This document shows, in pieces, positions 37,631 through 47,304 of a stretch of 64,000 bases of DNA (positions are counted from its first letter, which is position 1; each line of letters starts with the position of its first letter). The notes under the pieces were generated by a model. It was not told the origin of the DNA. It searched no databases and saw only the letters and a program-made list of their open reading frames with translations. Origin of the DNA: Magnetospirillum sp. XM-1 (lineage in GTDB: Bacteria > Pseudomonadota > Alphaproteobacteria > Rhodospirillales > Magnetospirillaceae); NCBI RefSeq assembly GCF_001511835.1, contig NZ_LN997848.1, positions 1,550,001 to 1,614,000 of the forward strand, in the 5' to 3' direction. The translations under genes were made by a program, and so were the position numbers.

Positions 37631-37847
37631 GGACGAACTGCTGCCCCCGGTATCGAGAAACTATTTTTGTCTGGACCGATTTTTACGGCAAGTTCACGTT
37701 TATCAGGCCATGGTTCGAAAGTATATAGGTCTATGGAACGGGCGGAAAGGATGGGCGTGCATCCGCCGGACCGCCGGGCGAGGGGACAAGCTCCCCATAG
37801 CCGTGTATGGTTGCACTCTGGATGCACCGTAAATTAAGGGGAAGCTG
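37631..37847. other. Divergent promoter region of the OmpA lipoprotein and phaC
   Basis: 217 bp, AT-rich at 37655-37735, containing TATATAGG-type boxes. Promoters for both genes must lie here; none can be fixed with confidence. Confidence 0.4.
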
Positions 37848-39644
37848 ATGGCTGAGCAGACGGGCGCCGATTCCAAGATGATCGATCCGGCGGAACTCTC
37901 CAAGGCGATGACCAACATCGCCGAACGGTCCCAGCGCATCGTGACCGACTTTCTCACCCGTCAGGCGGCGGACCCCTCGGCGGCCACGGCCGATCCGCTG
38001 AACATCGGCAACGCCTTCATGGAGATGACGGCCAAGCTGATGAGCGACCCGGCCAAGCTGGTCGAGGCCAATCTCAACCTGTGGCAGGACTACATGTCGC
38101 TGTGGCAGAACACGGCGCGCCGCATGATGGGCGAGGAGACCCAGCCGGTGGTTGCCCCCGATTCCGGCGACCGCCGCTTCAAGGACGAGATGTGGCAGGA
38201 AAACGAGATTTTCGACTTCATCAAGCAGTCCTACCTGCTGTCCGCCCGCTGGATGCAGGGCATGGTGAAGAACGTCGAGGGCCTGGACGACCACACCGCC
38301 AAGAAGGTGGACTTCTATACCCGCCAGTTCGTGGACGCCATGGCGCCCAGCAATTTCGTCCTGACCAACCCGGAGGTGCTGCGCGCCACCGTGGAGAGCC
38401 GGGGCGAGAACCTGCTGAAGGGCCTCAACAACCTGCTGGACGATCTTGAGCGCGGCAAGGGCAACCTGGCCATCAAGATGACCGATTACGACGCCTTCAA
38501 GGTGGGCGACAACATCGCCGTCACCCCGGGCAAGGTGGTCTTCCAGACCGACCTGATGCAGCTGATCCAGTACGATCCCACCACGGAACAGGTTCTGGAA
38601 AAGCCGCTGCTGATCCTGCCGCCGTGGATCAACAAGTTCTACATCCTGGATCTGCGGCCCAAGAACTCGCTGATCAAGTGGGCGGTGGACCAGGGCCACA
38701 CGGTGTTCGTCATTTCCTGGGTCAACCCGGACGAGAAGCTGGCCCACAAGGGCTTCGGCGACTACATGCTGGAAGGCCCGCTGGCTGCCATCGACGCCAT
38801 CGAGAAGGCCACCGGCTCCAAGCAGGTCAACGCCGCCGGCTACTGCCTGGGCGGCACGCTGCTGGCCTGCACCCTGGCCTATCTGGCCGCCAAGGGCGAG
38901 GACCGCATCGCCTCGGCCACCTTCTTCACCACCATGACCGACTTCAAGGAGCCGGGCGAGCTGGGGGTGTTCATCGACGAGGAGCAGCTCTCGGCGCTGG
39001 AAACCCGCATGAACCAGGCGGGGTACCTGGACGGCCGCGACATGGCGACCACCTTCAACATGATGCGCGCCAACGACCTGATCTGGTCGTTCGTGGTCAA
39101 CAACTACCTGCTGGGCAAGGATCCGTTCCCCTTCGACCTCTTGTACTGGAACTCGGATTCCACCCGCATGCCCGCCGCCATGCACAGCTTCTACCTGCGC
39201 AAGATGTACCAGGAGAACCGGCTGATCGAGGCCGGCGGCATCGAGCTCAACGGCGTCAAGATCGACCTCGGCAACATCAAGACCCCCATCTACATGCTGT
39301 CGACGCGCGAGGACCACATCGCGCCGTGGCAGAGCACCTACGCGCTCACCCAGCATGTTTCCGGGCCGATCAAGTTCGTGCTGTCGGCCTCGGGCCACAT
39401 CGCCGGCGTGGTCAACCCGCCGGCGGCCAACAAGTACTGCTACTGGACCAACACCAAGAAGCCCAAGAACCCGGAAGTCTGGCTGGCCGGCGCCACCCAG
39501 GTGGACGGTTCGTGGTGGACCGACTGGCAGAAGTGGGTCGAGAAGTTCGCCGGCAAGCAGGTTCCCGCCCGCGTGCCGGGCTCGGGCAAGCTCAAGGCCA
39601 TCGAGGCCGCTCCGGGCTCCTATGTCCGGGTTAAGGCGGTGTAG
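37848..39644 (+). CDS. phaC: Class I polyhydroxyalkanoate synthase
   Basis: 598 residues, usual length. It polymerises (R)-3-hydroxyacyl-CoA into storage PHA/PHB granules. The lipase-like box GYCLGG carries catalytic C333; D489 (STREDHIAPW) and H517 (SASGHIAGV) complete the triad. The PhaC N-terminal domain is present (LWQDYMSLWQNTARRM). AAGGGGAAG precedes the ATG. A strong terminator follows, so it is a single-gene unit with no phaA, phaB or phasin gene next to it. Confidence 0.96.
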   Translation: MAEQTGADSKMIDPAELSKAMTNIAERSQRIVTDFLTRQAADPSAATADPLNIGNAFMEMTAKLMSDPAKLVEANLNLWQDYMSLWQNTARRMMGEETQPVVAPDSGDRRFKDEMWQENEIFDFIKQSYLLSARWMQGMVKNVEGLDDHTAKKVDFYTRQFVDAMAPSNFVLTNPEVLRATVESRGENLLKGLNNLLDDLERGKGNLAIKMTDYDAFKVGDNIAVTPGKVVFQTDLMQLIQYDPTTEQVLEKPLLILPPWINKFYILDLRPKNSLIKWAVDQGHTVFVISWVNPDEKLAHKGFGDYMLEGPLAAIDAIEKATGSKQVNAAGYCLGGTLLACTLAYLAAKGEDRIASATFFTTMTDFKEPGELGVFIDEEQLSALETRMNQAGYLDGRDMATTFNMMRANDLIWSFVVNNYLLGKDPFPFDLLYWNSDSTRMPAAMHSFYLRKMYQENRLIEAGGIELNGVKIDLGNIKTPIYMLSTREDHIAPWQSTYALTQHVSGPIKFVLSASGHIAGVVNPPAANKYCYWTNTKKPKNPEVWLAGATQVDGSWWTDWQKWVEKFAGKQVPARVPGSGKLKAIEAAPGSYVRVKAV

Positions 39645-39671
39645 TCCACCGGTCTCGGCCGAACGTTAGAG

Positions 39672-39702
39672 AAAGGCGGCTCCTGCGGGGGCCGCCTTTT
39701 TT
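39672..39702 (+). terminator. Rho-independent terminator of phaC
   Basis: AAAGGCGGC pairs with GCCGCCTTT around a ten-base loop, followed by T6. It lies 28 bp after the phaC stop. Confidence 0.88.
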
Positions 39703-39769
39703 GCTGTGCGGACGGCGCGGATGGCCGGGTCGAGCCCGGCCATGACGCAAGGGGGGGGAAGGGAAGGGG

Positions 39770-42700
39770 CTACGTCCCGATGGCGGGCAGCGAGATGGTG
39801 AAGGTGCTGCCTTCGCCGGCGGTGGAGGCCACCCGGATCGAGCCGCCGTGGCGCTCGACGATCTTGCGGCACACCGCCAGGCCGATGCCGGTGCCTTCGT
39901 ACTGCCCGCGTCCGTGCAGGCGCTGGAAGATCATGAAGATGCGTTCGAAATATTCCGGCTCGATGCCGATGCCGTTGTCGCGGATGGCGATGTCCCAGAC
40001 GTTTTCCGAGCGTGTGGCGTTCAGGGTCACCACCGGCGCGCGGTCGGCGGAGCGGTATTTCAGCGCGTTGCCGATCAGGTTCTGGAACAGGCGGGTCAGT
40101 TCCATGCGGTTGCCGTGGGCGATGGGCATGGCGGTGCCGCAACTCACCGAGGCGCGGCTTTCCGCGATGGTGGCCGACAGGTTGGCCAGGGCGTCGGCGA
40201 TGACCTCGCCCAGTTCCAGGTCCTCCATCTCGCGGTCGGCGTGGCCGATGCGTGAATAGTCCAGCAGGTCGCGGATCAGGATGTCCATGCGCCGGGCGCC
40301 ATCCACGGCGAAATGCAGGGATTCGGCGATGTCGTCGTTCAGCTTGTCCTTCAACTGGCGCTCGAGCAGTTGCAGATGCCCGGTGATGGCCCGGAGCGGC
40401 TCGCGCAGGTCGTGGGAGGCCACATAGGCGAACTGCTCCAGTTCGGCGTTGGAGCGCGCCAGGTCGGCCAGGGCCTTCTCCACCGTCTTCTGGGCATTGC
40501 GCTGCAAGGTGACGTCGCGGGAGAACACGGCGATCCGGCCGATGGTTCCGTCCGCATCGCCGATGGGATAGACGCGGTTGTCGAAGATGGCGCCGTCCCG
40601 TTCGTCGTGGGTGTGAAGCGGCGCCTTCGCCTCCAGCACTTGGCTGAGCTGGGCGCGGCGGGCTTCGGCCAGGGCGGGCGGCAGCCAGTCGAAGAAGCTG
40701 GTTCCCGCCATGGCGGCGGGCGTGCGGGCGAAGCGGGCGGCCAGGGACTCGTTGGCGGCCAGGATGCGCCCCTCGGGAGTGAGCACCAGGGCACCGTCGA
40801 TGGTGGCGTTGAGCAGCGTCTTGGACAGTTCCTCGCTGTCCCTCAGGGTCTGCTCGATCTGCTTGCGCCGGATGATGCCCGCCAGGGTGTCGGCGACCAT
40901 CTTGAGGAAACGCTCCTCCTCTTCCAGCCACTGGTGATTGTGGCCCACATAGGTGTTGAGCACGCCGAGCAAGTCGCTGCCGTTCATGATGGGGACGCAG
41001 TAGTGACCGTGCGCATGCATGTCCGCCACCTGGATGTGGTGGCGTTCGTCCACATGGGCGGCGAAGATCACCTCGCGCCGTTCGGCGGCGGTGCCGCACA
41101 GGCATTGGCCGAGGCGGATGGTCGCACAGCTCTGCGCGATGCTCGGCGCCAGATTGTGCTCGGCCGCCAGCCGCAGGGTCTGTCCCCCGGGCTCGGTCAG
41201 GAAGATGCTGCCCCGCTCTTCCAGGTTGAGCCAGGGCAGGCTGAGGATTTCCACCAGGGAATCATGGAGGATGTCGGCCAGCGGCCGGTCCTCGAGGGAA
41301 TGCCGCAGAATGCCGCCCAGCGCGGTGGTGACCGCCAGGCTGCGGGCCGCCTCGCTTTCCACCCGAATGCGCCGGGCGATGTCGCGGAACAGGGTCACCG
41401 CGCCGGTGATGTGGCCGTTTTGGATGATGGGGGCGCTGGTGAACTCCACCGGGATGGAGGTGCCGTCGCGCCGCCAGTGGACGTCGCGGGGAATGTGGCG
41501 GGTGTTGCCGTCGTGCAGGGTCTGCCACACCGGGCAGGCGACGGCGGGAAATTCGCTGCCGTCGGCGCGGTGGTGATGAACCTCTTCATGCAGGTTGAGG
41601 CCGATACCCTCGGTCTCGCCCCAACCCAGCAGGCGGCGCGCCGTCTGGTTGATGAAGGTGATCCGCCCCTCGGTGTCGACGCCGCAGATACCTTCGCCGG
41701 CCGAGCCGAGAATCAGCTCCAGGCGGCGGCGGGCCTCCTCGGTCTGGGCATGGGCTTCCGCGACGGCCAGGGCGGTGCGGTGGCGGTTTTGCCAGCCGCG
41801 CAGGAACATCGCCGCCATCGCCAGGCTGAGCAATGAAAAGGCGGAAGCCAGAATCACCAGAATGCGGACCTGCCGGTTCCAGTCGGCGAGATAGTCTTCC
41901 TCGGCCAGGCCGACGACGACCCACAGGGGCATTTTGCCTACGCGGTTGACGTGGACGCTCCGCTTGATGTTGTCGATGCCGGAATGGGCGCTATAGGCCG
42001 CATTGTCCGCCCCGGACTCGATCACGGCGCGCAGTTCCGCCGATGGCTTGGGCGCCTTGGCCAGCACGCCGCCGGGACCGTCCATATCGGGGGCGCGGGC
42101 CAGGGCCGACGGCCCGTCGTCCCACAGGCTGACCACGCCGCGGGGGCCGACATTGACGCTGTTGAAGCTTTCGGTCAGCCGGTCCAGCGGCACCGCCACA
42201 TGCACGTCGCCGGCGAAGGAGCCGTCCGGGTGGTCGAGACGGCGGCTCAGCGTGATCATCCAGGTCTGGGCGGCGCGGCCCAGCACCGGCTTGGAGATCA
42301 CCAGCCCGGCGTTGGGATCGTCGCGCATCTTGATGAATTGCGGCCGGTCGGCGATGCTGGCCTGGGCCACCTTGATGCCGGTGACGCCGTGGCGGATGAT
42401 CCCGGCCGCGTCCACCACCCGCAATCCCAATGCCTCGGGCATGCGCGCGTCGTGGCGGCGCAGGACCTCCTCCAACTGGGGGGTGTCGATGCCGCCCGTC
42501 CGCTCCTGACGGCCGATCTCGTCGGCCACGGCCTGCAGGGTGATGTCGATCTTGGTGATGGTTCCCAGCAGGCTGGTCCGCAGCACGGTGGACAGGTTCT
42601 CCACCTGCTGGTCGGCCATCTGCCGGTGCTGCTCCTGCCCGATGGAGATGATGGTCGCCACGACGGCGGCGATGGCGAGGTTGAGGGCCAGAACGGCTGC

Positions 42701-42817
42701 GAACAGGCGAAAGGCGATCTTCCCTGTCTGCGGCGCGTGCGTTCCGGGAGATTGTTCCGGCGCAATATGAACGCCAGGGTTTTGTTTGGGCCGGAGTGAC
42801 ATTATGCCAAACGCCAT
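39770..42817 (-). CDS. Cache-PAS-GAF-PAS sensor histidine kinase
   Basis: About 1015 residues. One membrane helix near 34-58, a periplasmic double-Cache region (about 60-310), a second helix near 320-345, PAS (about 365-485), GAF (about 510-680), PAS (about 690-790), then the H-box FAYVASHDLREPLRAI and an ATPase with NLIGNALKYR, DNGIGI and GTGIGLAV. Kinase type matches the receiver-kinase at 20075. No receiver is fused and no regulator gene is adjacent. The exact start is uncertain: two in-frame ATG codons lie five codons apart, neither with a good ribosome site. Confidence 0.88.
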   Translation of the reverse strand: MAFGIMSLRPKQNPGVHIAPEQSPGTHAPQTGKIAFRLFAAVLALNLAIAAVVATIISIGQEQHRQMADQQVENLSTVLRTSLLGTITKIDITLQAVADEIGRQERTGGIDTPQLEEVLRRHDARMPEALGLRVVDAAGIIRHGVTGIKVAQASIADRPQFIKMRDDPNAGLVISKPVLGRAAQTWMITLSRRLDHPDGSFAGDVHVAVPLDRLTESFNSVNVGPRGVVSLWDDGPSALARAPDMDGPGGVLAKAPKPSAELRAVIESGADNAAYSAHSGIDNIKRSVHVNRVGKMPLWVVVGLAEEDYLADWNRQVRILVILASAFSLLSLAMAAMFLRGWQNRHRTALAVAEAHAQTEEARRRLELILGSAGEGICGVDTEGRITFINQTARRLLGWGETEGIGLNLHEEVHHHRADGSEFPAVACPVWQTLHDGNTRHIPRDVHWRRDGTSIPVEFTSAPIIQNGHITGAVTLFRDIARRIRVESEAARSLAVTTALGGILRHSLEDRPLADILHDSLVEILSLPWLNLEERGSIFLTEPGGQTLRLAAEHNLAPSIAQSCATIRLGQCLCGTAAERREVIFAAHVDERHHIQVADMHAHGHYCVPIMNGSDLLGVLNTYVGHNHQWLEEEERFLKMVADTLAGIIRRKQIEQTLRDSEELSKTLLNATIDGALVLTPEGRILAANESLAARFARTPAAMAGTSFFDWLPPALAEARRAQLSQVLEAKAPLHTHDERDGAIFDNRVYPIGDADGTIGRIAVFSRDVTLQRNAQKTVEKALADLARSNAELEQFAYVASHDLREPLRAITGHLQLLERQLKDKLNDDIAESLHFAVDGARRMDILIRDLLDYSRIGHADREMEDLELGEVIADALANLSATIAESRASVSCGTAMPIAHGNRMELTRLFQNLIGNALKYRSADRAPVVTLNATRSENVWDIAIRDNGIGIEPEYFERIFMIFQRLHGRGQYEGTGIGLAVCRKIVERHGGSIRVASTAGEGSTFTISLPAIGT

Positions 42818-42934
42818 ACAGGTCTGGATGAAAGCATAAGGTGTGTGCCTGACGCGGGCAAGGGAATATACGTACGAACGGCCGGGGTTGTCGCGAAATG
42901 GGCGGCTGTCGGACGAAATATGACGATGATGTCG

Positions 42935-43915
42935 TCAGTAATTGGCGATGGCGCAGGACTGGCCCTTGCCGCGCAGCGCCCGGCACAGGGTTTCGGCATC
43001 GGCCCCCGACAGCGGGCCGGCCATCAGGCGGTAGGTCGTTCCCAGGTCGGGAATGTCGGTCTTGACCGCCTTGAACTCCAGGGGCGCCAGTTCCGGAAAT
43101 TCCTTCTTCAGGGCCTCGACCGCCTTGTCGGTGGTGGTGGGCGACGCCATGGACAGCAGGTGCAGCCCCAGCGTTCCCTTGGGATTGAACGGCTGCACTC
43201 CGCCCGGGATGTCGCCGGGCTTGGTGGCGCCGGGGACGCCGCCGTCGGGGACGGGCGGCTTCTTCCTCGGCTTTTTCTTGGGCGGCGGCGGAGGTGGGGG
43301 CGGCGCGTTGGCCAGAGTCCGTTCGGCGGCGACGATGGCGGCCATCTCGCGCTGGAACTCGTCGTGTTCGAGCAGCCCCAGACGGCCCAGATCCTCGGCG
43401 CGGCGCCGGCCGGTGGCCAGGGCTTCCTTTTCCTGCCGCGCCGGCGGCGCCCGCAGGAGGGGCTCGGCGGGCAGCAGGGTGTCCATCAGGAAGTCGCGTT
43501 CGGCCTGGCGGACCGAGGCCGGCTGCCCCGCAACCGGCACCGACAGGCGGGACAGCCGGTCGGCGATGTCGCGCAGCGCCACCGGTCGGCTCAGGCCGGC
43601 GGCGGGCGGCGGGGCGGAAAAGGGCAGCAGGGCGCCGATATTGGCGGCACGCCGGGTTCCGGCCTCCTCGGGGGTGACCAGCCCGGCCTCCACCAGCTGG
43701 CGCAGCAGCAGGAAGCGCTGGGCCTCGGGGTCGGAGGCGATGAAGGCGGGAACGTTGAGGCGGATTTCGGGATAGCGGACGGGCTCGCGCGCCATTTCCT
43801 GGGGTGGCGACGGCCAGGATTCGGCGGGCGGCGGAACGCCGACGATGCCGCCGCATGCCGCCAGCGCCGAAAGCATCGCCAGAAGCGAAGCGATACGCGA
43901 TGCACCACGCGACAT
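42935..43915 (-). CDS. SPOR-like lipoprotein
   Basis: 326 residues. The start is chosen at the ATG after GGGGAA, giving a signal peptide with lipobox LAAC (C21); an upstream ATG would spoil the signal. The middle is helical and Ala/Arg-rich, then a run of Pro and Lys (about 220-250), then a C-terminal SPOR-like fold (LGLHLLSMASPTTTDKAVEALKK...YRLMAGPLSGADAETLCRAL) that would bind denuded peptidoglycan. Likely in the outer membrane or periplasm. Confidence 0.75.
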   Translation of the reverse strand: MSRGASRIASLLAMLSALAACGGIVGVPPPAESWPSPPQEMAREPVRYPEIRLNVPAFIASDPEAQRFLLLRQLVEAGLVTPEEAGTRRAANIGALLPFSAPPPAAGLSRPVALRDIADRLSRLSVPVAGQPASVRQAERDFLMDTLLPAEPLLRAPPARQEKEALATGRRRAEDLGRLGLLEHDEFQREMAAIVAAERTLANAPPPPPPPPKKKPRKKPPVPDGGVPGATKPGDIPGGVQPFNPKGTLGLHLLSMASPTTTDKAVEALKKEFPELAPLEFKAVKTDIPDLGTTYRLMAGPLSGADAETLCRALRGKGQSCAIANY

Positions 43916-44028
43916 TACCGTTCCCCTTGATATCCCATGCATGAAGGGTATGCGCTCGGTCGGCAATGTCAACCTCCGGTACGGCGTGCTAGGGTGGCGG
44001 ACGCTTTGATTTCAGTTGGGGAAGTGGC

Positions 44029-44568
44029 ATGACTGAAGCTGTTCCCGCGCGCTACGACGCCGTGGCGCGGATACTTCACTGGGTGATGGCCGCGGCCATC
44101 CTGGCCCTGTGGGTGGTTGGACACATGATCGACGCCCTGCCCAAGGGGCCGGTGCGGTCCGAGGTGATCGGCCTGCACAAGGCCATCGGCGTGATCCTGC
44201 TGGTGATGGCGGTGGCCCGTCTGGCCTGGCGCCTGACCCGGCCGCAGCCGGCCTTGCCCGTGTCCATGCCCGCCATCGAGCGTCTGATGGCCTCGGCCGG
44301 ACATGTGGGGCTCTATCTGCTGATGGTGCTGATTCCGCTGGACGGCATCCTGCTCAGCCAGAGCGCCGGCCGCGAGGTGTCGGTGTTCGGCCTGGCGCTG
44401 CCCGTCCTGGTGGGCAAGGACGATGCCCTGAAGGAAGTGCTGAAGGGCGGCCACGTGGCGCTCGGCTGGATCCTGGCGGCGGTGCTGGTCGGGCATGTGG
44501 CGGCGGCGCTTCGCCACCGCTTCATCCTCAAGGACGATATCATGGCCCGCATGCTGCCGGGACGGTGA
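44029..44568 (+). CDS. Cytochrome b561 family protein
   Basis: 179 residues with four membrane helices. Candidate haem-ligand histidines: H17 (ILHWVM), H50 (LHKAIGV), H142 (GGHVALGW) and H156 (VGHVAAAL), the b561 pattern. It opens with YDAVARILHWVMA, the canonical family start. GGGGAAG precedes the ATG. It is an inner-membrane electron carrier, perhaps from quinol to a periplasmic acceptor. Single gene, convergent with the kinase-like gene. Confidence 0.9.
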   Translation: MTEAVPARYDAVARILHWVMAAAILALWVVGHMIDALPKGPVRSEVIGLHKAIGVILLVMAVARLAWRLTRPQPALPVSMPAIERLMASAGHVGLYLLMVLIPLDGILLSQSAGREVSVFGLALPVLVGKDDALKEVLKGGHVALGWILAAVLVGHVAAALRHRFILKDDIMARMLPGR

Positions 44569-44575
44569 GCTTTAG

Positions 44576-44603
44576 CCGGGGGGGCGTTTAGCCGTCCCCC
44601 CGG
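44576..44603. terminator. Bidirectional GC-rich hairpin
   Basis: CCGGGGGGGCG pairs with CGTCCCCCCGG (one wobble) around TTTAGC, between the convergent b561 and kinase-like genes. Confidence 0.6.
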
Positions 44604-44612
44604 CGCCGGACC

Positions 44613-45320
44613 TTACACTTGGGCGTGGACCAGGTCGCCGCGCAGCACGCGGCCGGAATGGACGGCTTCGGCCATCACGATGATGGTCTCCACCACGTCT
44701 TCGAAATCATCCATACGGTCGGTGTTGATGGTCAGGTCGAACTGGCTGGCGTCGGACAGGCGCGAGCCGAAGGCCTCCCACACGAACTTGCCGCGGCGGT
44801 GGTTCAATTCCTGGGCCTGGGCCATCAGGTCGGCCTCGTTGCCGTGACCGGCCGCCGCCATGCGCTTGGCGCAGACTTCGGGGCTGCCCGCCACCCGGAC
44901 GCGCAACGCGCATTCGCCCGCCAGGATGATGTGGGCGCCGCGCCCGACGATGACGCCGCCCAGGCGGCCCAGGCTCATCACCACCTTGATCAGGGTGTCG
45001 CGATAGGCGTCGGGGCTGATGTCCTTGCCTGAGAACAGGCGGTAGAGCCACATGTCCTTGGCCCGGCCGAAGCCTTCGTCCAGCAGCCGCACGATGGCGG
45101 GGTCGTCGTTCAGGCGGCCCGACACCTCGCGCAGCAATTCCTCGTCGTAAAGGGGCAGTTTCAGGCGCTGGCACAGCCGGGTGGCGATGACGTCGCCGCC
45201 CGAGCCGAAATCGCGCGACAAGGTGATCACCGGTTGGCGGGGGCGCAAGTGCTCTCCCTGACGAGGAACGGTTGCTACCTCGGCCATTGCGGAGATTACG
45301 GAAAGGATATTGGTCGTCAT
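44613..45320 (-). CDS. Cytidylate-kinase-like family protein
   Basis: 235 residues. ITLSRDFGSGGDVIATRLCQRLKLPLYDEELL is the modified P-loop and CMP-kinase-like opening of the 'cytidylate kinase-like' family (Cytidylate_kin2). GGVIVGRGAHIIL and LRVRVAGSPEVCAKRM match the core. The N-terminal 28 residues are extra. GGAGG lies five bases before the ATG. The true substrate of this family is unproven. Confidence 0.82.
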   Translation of the reverse strand: MTTNILSVISAMAEVATVPRQGEHLRPRQPVITLSRDFGSGGDVIATRLCQRLKLPLYDEELLREVSGRLNDDPAIVRLLDEGFGRAKDMWLYRLFSGKDISPDAYRDTLIKVVMSLGRLGGVIVGRGAHIILAGECALRVRVAGSPEVCAKRMAAAGHGNEADLMAQAQELNHRRGKFVWEAFGSRLSDASQFDLTINTDRMDDFEDVVETIIVMAEAVHSGRVLRGDLVHAQV

Positions 45321-45454
45321 GGAAGCCTCCCTGCGGAATGCCTACCTATCGGCAATGATACGCCCAAGACGAAGAGGCCGCCATCCCCCGCGTGGAGAAT
45401 GCGGCCCCGGCAAAAAAGCGGCTTTGGCAACGGTGTGCCGCCGAATGGTTGCGC

Positions 45455-45483
45455 GTCACGGCCGGGGCGGGCCCGGCCGTGAC
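45455..45483 (-). terminator. GC hairpin after the chemoreceptor gene
   Basis: GTCACGGCCGGG pairs with CCCGGCCGTGAC around a short loop, 14 bp past the stop codon. No T-run follows. Confidence 0.5.
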
Positions 45484-45497
45484 CGTATCGGCGATGA

Positions 45498-46910
45498 CTA
45501 AATCCGGTAGCCCAGGCGGATGCCGCCCCAGTGGCGGCCCTGCACGGTGATGGGGGCGGAGACGTCCTTCATCATGATGAACTGCCCGCCGCCCATGTCG
45601 CGGCGATAGGTCTGCAGCAGGAACGGCTTGGTGTTGCGTCCCGCCGACAGGCCGGTGCGGTCGTTGAACATGCGCCGGTTGCGGCAATTGGCGTTGTTCC
45701 ACACCGGGTCGGCGCCCTGGGGGTGCGACACCTTCTTGTTGTGGGTGGCGATGTAGCCGTTGCGGTCGATGGTGACGCAGAAGGCCACGCGCGAATCGAG
45801 GCCGAGCAGCGGTTCCTGGATGTCGGGCAGCATCTGGTCGGTGAAGGCGACATAGCGCGAGGTGTGCTGCTGCGGATTGGTGCCGGCGATGGGCTGGTAG
45901 GCCTCGTCGAACAGGTCGGAGACCGAGATGCGGCCGGACGTGATTCCCTGCTCGAACAGGGCGGATACCTTGCGGGCGGCCTCCTGGATGGCCTCGATGA
46001 ACGGCGTGTCGGCGGTGCGGAAGCCCGAGGCGGCGATATAGCCCATCAGTTCTTCCGAACTGCCCAAGAGCGAGGCGATGCGCTCGTCGGCCTTGCGCAG
46101 GCTTTCGCTGGTCATGGCGATGCCTTCGAAGAACTTGTCGATCTCGCCGATCACGTCGCCGCACTGGGTGAGCGAGGCGGACGCCGCCTGGGAGATGTCG
46201 CCCACCTTGCTTTCCACCGATTCGATGACGTTGCCGAACACCGAAACCGCCTCGTTGATGACGCCCACGCCGGAACCGACCGAATCGGCCATCTTCAGGG
46301 TGTCGGTGGAGGTCTCGATCAGGTCGGTGACCGAACCGGACAGCTTGTGGACGGTGTCGTCGATGCCGCTGGTGACGTCGGCGGTCTGGCGCGCCAGGGT
46401 CTTGACCTCGGTGGCGACGACGGCGAACCCTTTTCCGGCCTCGCCGGCCCTGGCCGCCTCGATGGTGGCGTTCAAGGCCAGAAGGTTGGTCTGGCGCGCG
46501 ATCTTCTGGATGTTGCGCGACATGGTGCTGACCTCGCCCAGCGCGCCCTCCAGGCCCTCCAGGCGTTCCTCGATGCCCTGGACGGCACCGACCAGCTGGT
46601 TGACGCCCGACAGGGCCTCTTCCACCGTGCGTAGCGATTCCGAGGATTGGTGCCCGGCCTGGATGGTCATGTCGCGGGTTTCGCGGCCGGCGGCGTCGAT
46701 CAGCCCGATGGTGTCGGCCATGGTGTGGGCGATCATCTTCAGATGGCCGAACAGCTCTTCTTGGTGTTTCACGAAGCGGGTCAGGCCGTCCATGGTGCCG
46801 GCGATGTCGGCGACCTCGAGGCTGAGACTGTCGATTTGCTTCAAAACCTCGGTGGCGAACGAGTCAACGCTCTCCGCCGTCGGGGAGGCCCCGCCGCGCT
46901 CAGCCGTCAT
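45498..46910 (-). CDS. Soluble methyl-accepting chemotaxis protein with C-terminal sensor
   Basis: 470 residues, with no membrane helix. The signalling domain occupies about 20-310 with the hairpin tip IARQTNLLALNATIEAARAGEAGKG. A sensor-like region follows at the C-terminus (about 325-470), with FCVTIDRNGYIATHNKK..NRRMFNDRTG..FLLQTYRRDMGGG, resembling a single Cache/PAS-like domain. Domain order is thus the reverse of classical receptors, and sensing should be cytoplasmic. The start is taken at the ATG with GGGAG eight bases upstream; an earlier ATG at 47012 is possible. Confidence 0.88.
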   Translation of the reverse strand: MTAERGGASPTAESVDSFATEVLKQIDSLSLEVADIAGTMDGLTRFVKHQEELFGHLKMIAHTMADTIGLIDAAGRETRDMTIQAGHQSSESLRTVEEALSGVNQLVGAVQGIEERLEGLEGALGEVSTMSRNIQKIARQTNLLALNATIEAARAGEAGKGFAVVATEVKTLARQTADVTSGIDDTVHKLSGSVTDLIETSTDTLKMADSVGSGVGVINEAVSVFGNVIESVESKVGDISQAASASLTQCGDVIGEIDKFFEGIAMTSESLRKADERIASLLGSSEELMGYIAASGFRTADTPFIEAIQEAARKVSALFEQGITSGRISVSDLFDEAYQPIAGTNPQQHTSRYVAFTDQMLPDIQEPLLGLDSRVAFCVTIDRNGYIATHNKKVSHPQGADPVWNNANCRNRRMFNDRTGLSAGRNTKPFLLQTYRRDMGGGQFIMMKDVSAPITVQGRHWGGIRLGYRI

Positions 46911-47058
46911 TCCGCTTTCTCCCAGAGTACAATTCACCCATTTTACGGCACCTCTTTTGGGCGCCTTCGTTTGTTGGGATTCACTAAAACCTATTGCCAG
47001 GGGATGCGTCAACGCCTGCGTTCATAGGACAGCAGGCCATTTGGTTGAGATATGGGAG

Positions 47059-47259
47059 CTAAGCGGGGGGTTCGCCATCCTCATCGGCGAGCTCGGCCGT
47101 TGTGTACTCACCTTGCGATTTCACAGGCCGGTTCTTCGCCGGATTGGAAAAGCGGAAGCGTCCGGCCAGCACGCAGCCCTTCATGCCCGGATCGCAGGGC
47201 CTTCCGGCCACCCGCGTGCAGGTGCCGTGATCATCGTGGGCGCAGCCCCATCCGCTCAT
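47059..47259 (-). CDS. Small Cys-rich conserved protein
   Basis: 66 residues. GAGGAGG five bases before the ATG gives strong support for translation. Cys residues occur in GWGCAHDD, GTCTRV, RPCDPG and KGCVLAG, enough to bind a metal or form disulfides; the rest is polar and acidic. Family not recognised. It lies downstream of ksgA on the same strand, 45 bp from its stop. Confidence 0.65.
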   Translation of the reverse strand: MSGWGCAHDDHGTCTRVAGRPCDPGMKGCVLAGRFRFSNPAKNRPVKSQGEYTTAELADEDGEPPA

Positions 47260-47304
47260 GTGGCCCTCCTCTTGGCAAGAACGGCACGATAGCACGGTCG
47301 GCGT

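Noticed and set aside
43977-44030. Possible riboswitch or leader before the b561 gene
   Set aside because: The gap is about 50 bp with only a ribosome site visible.
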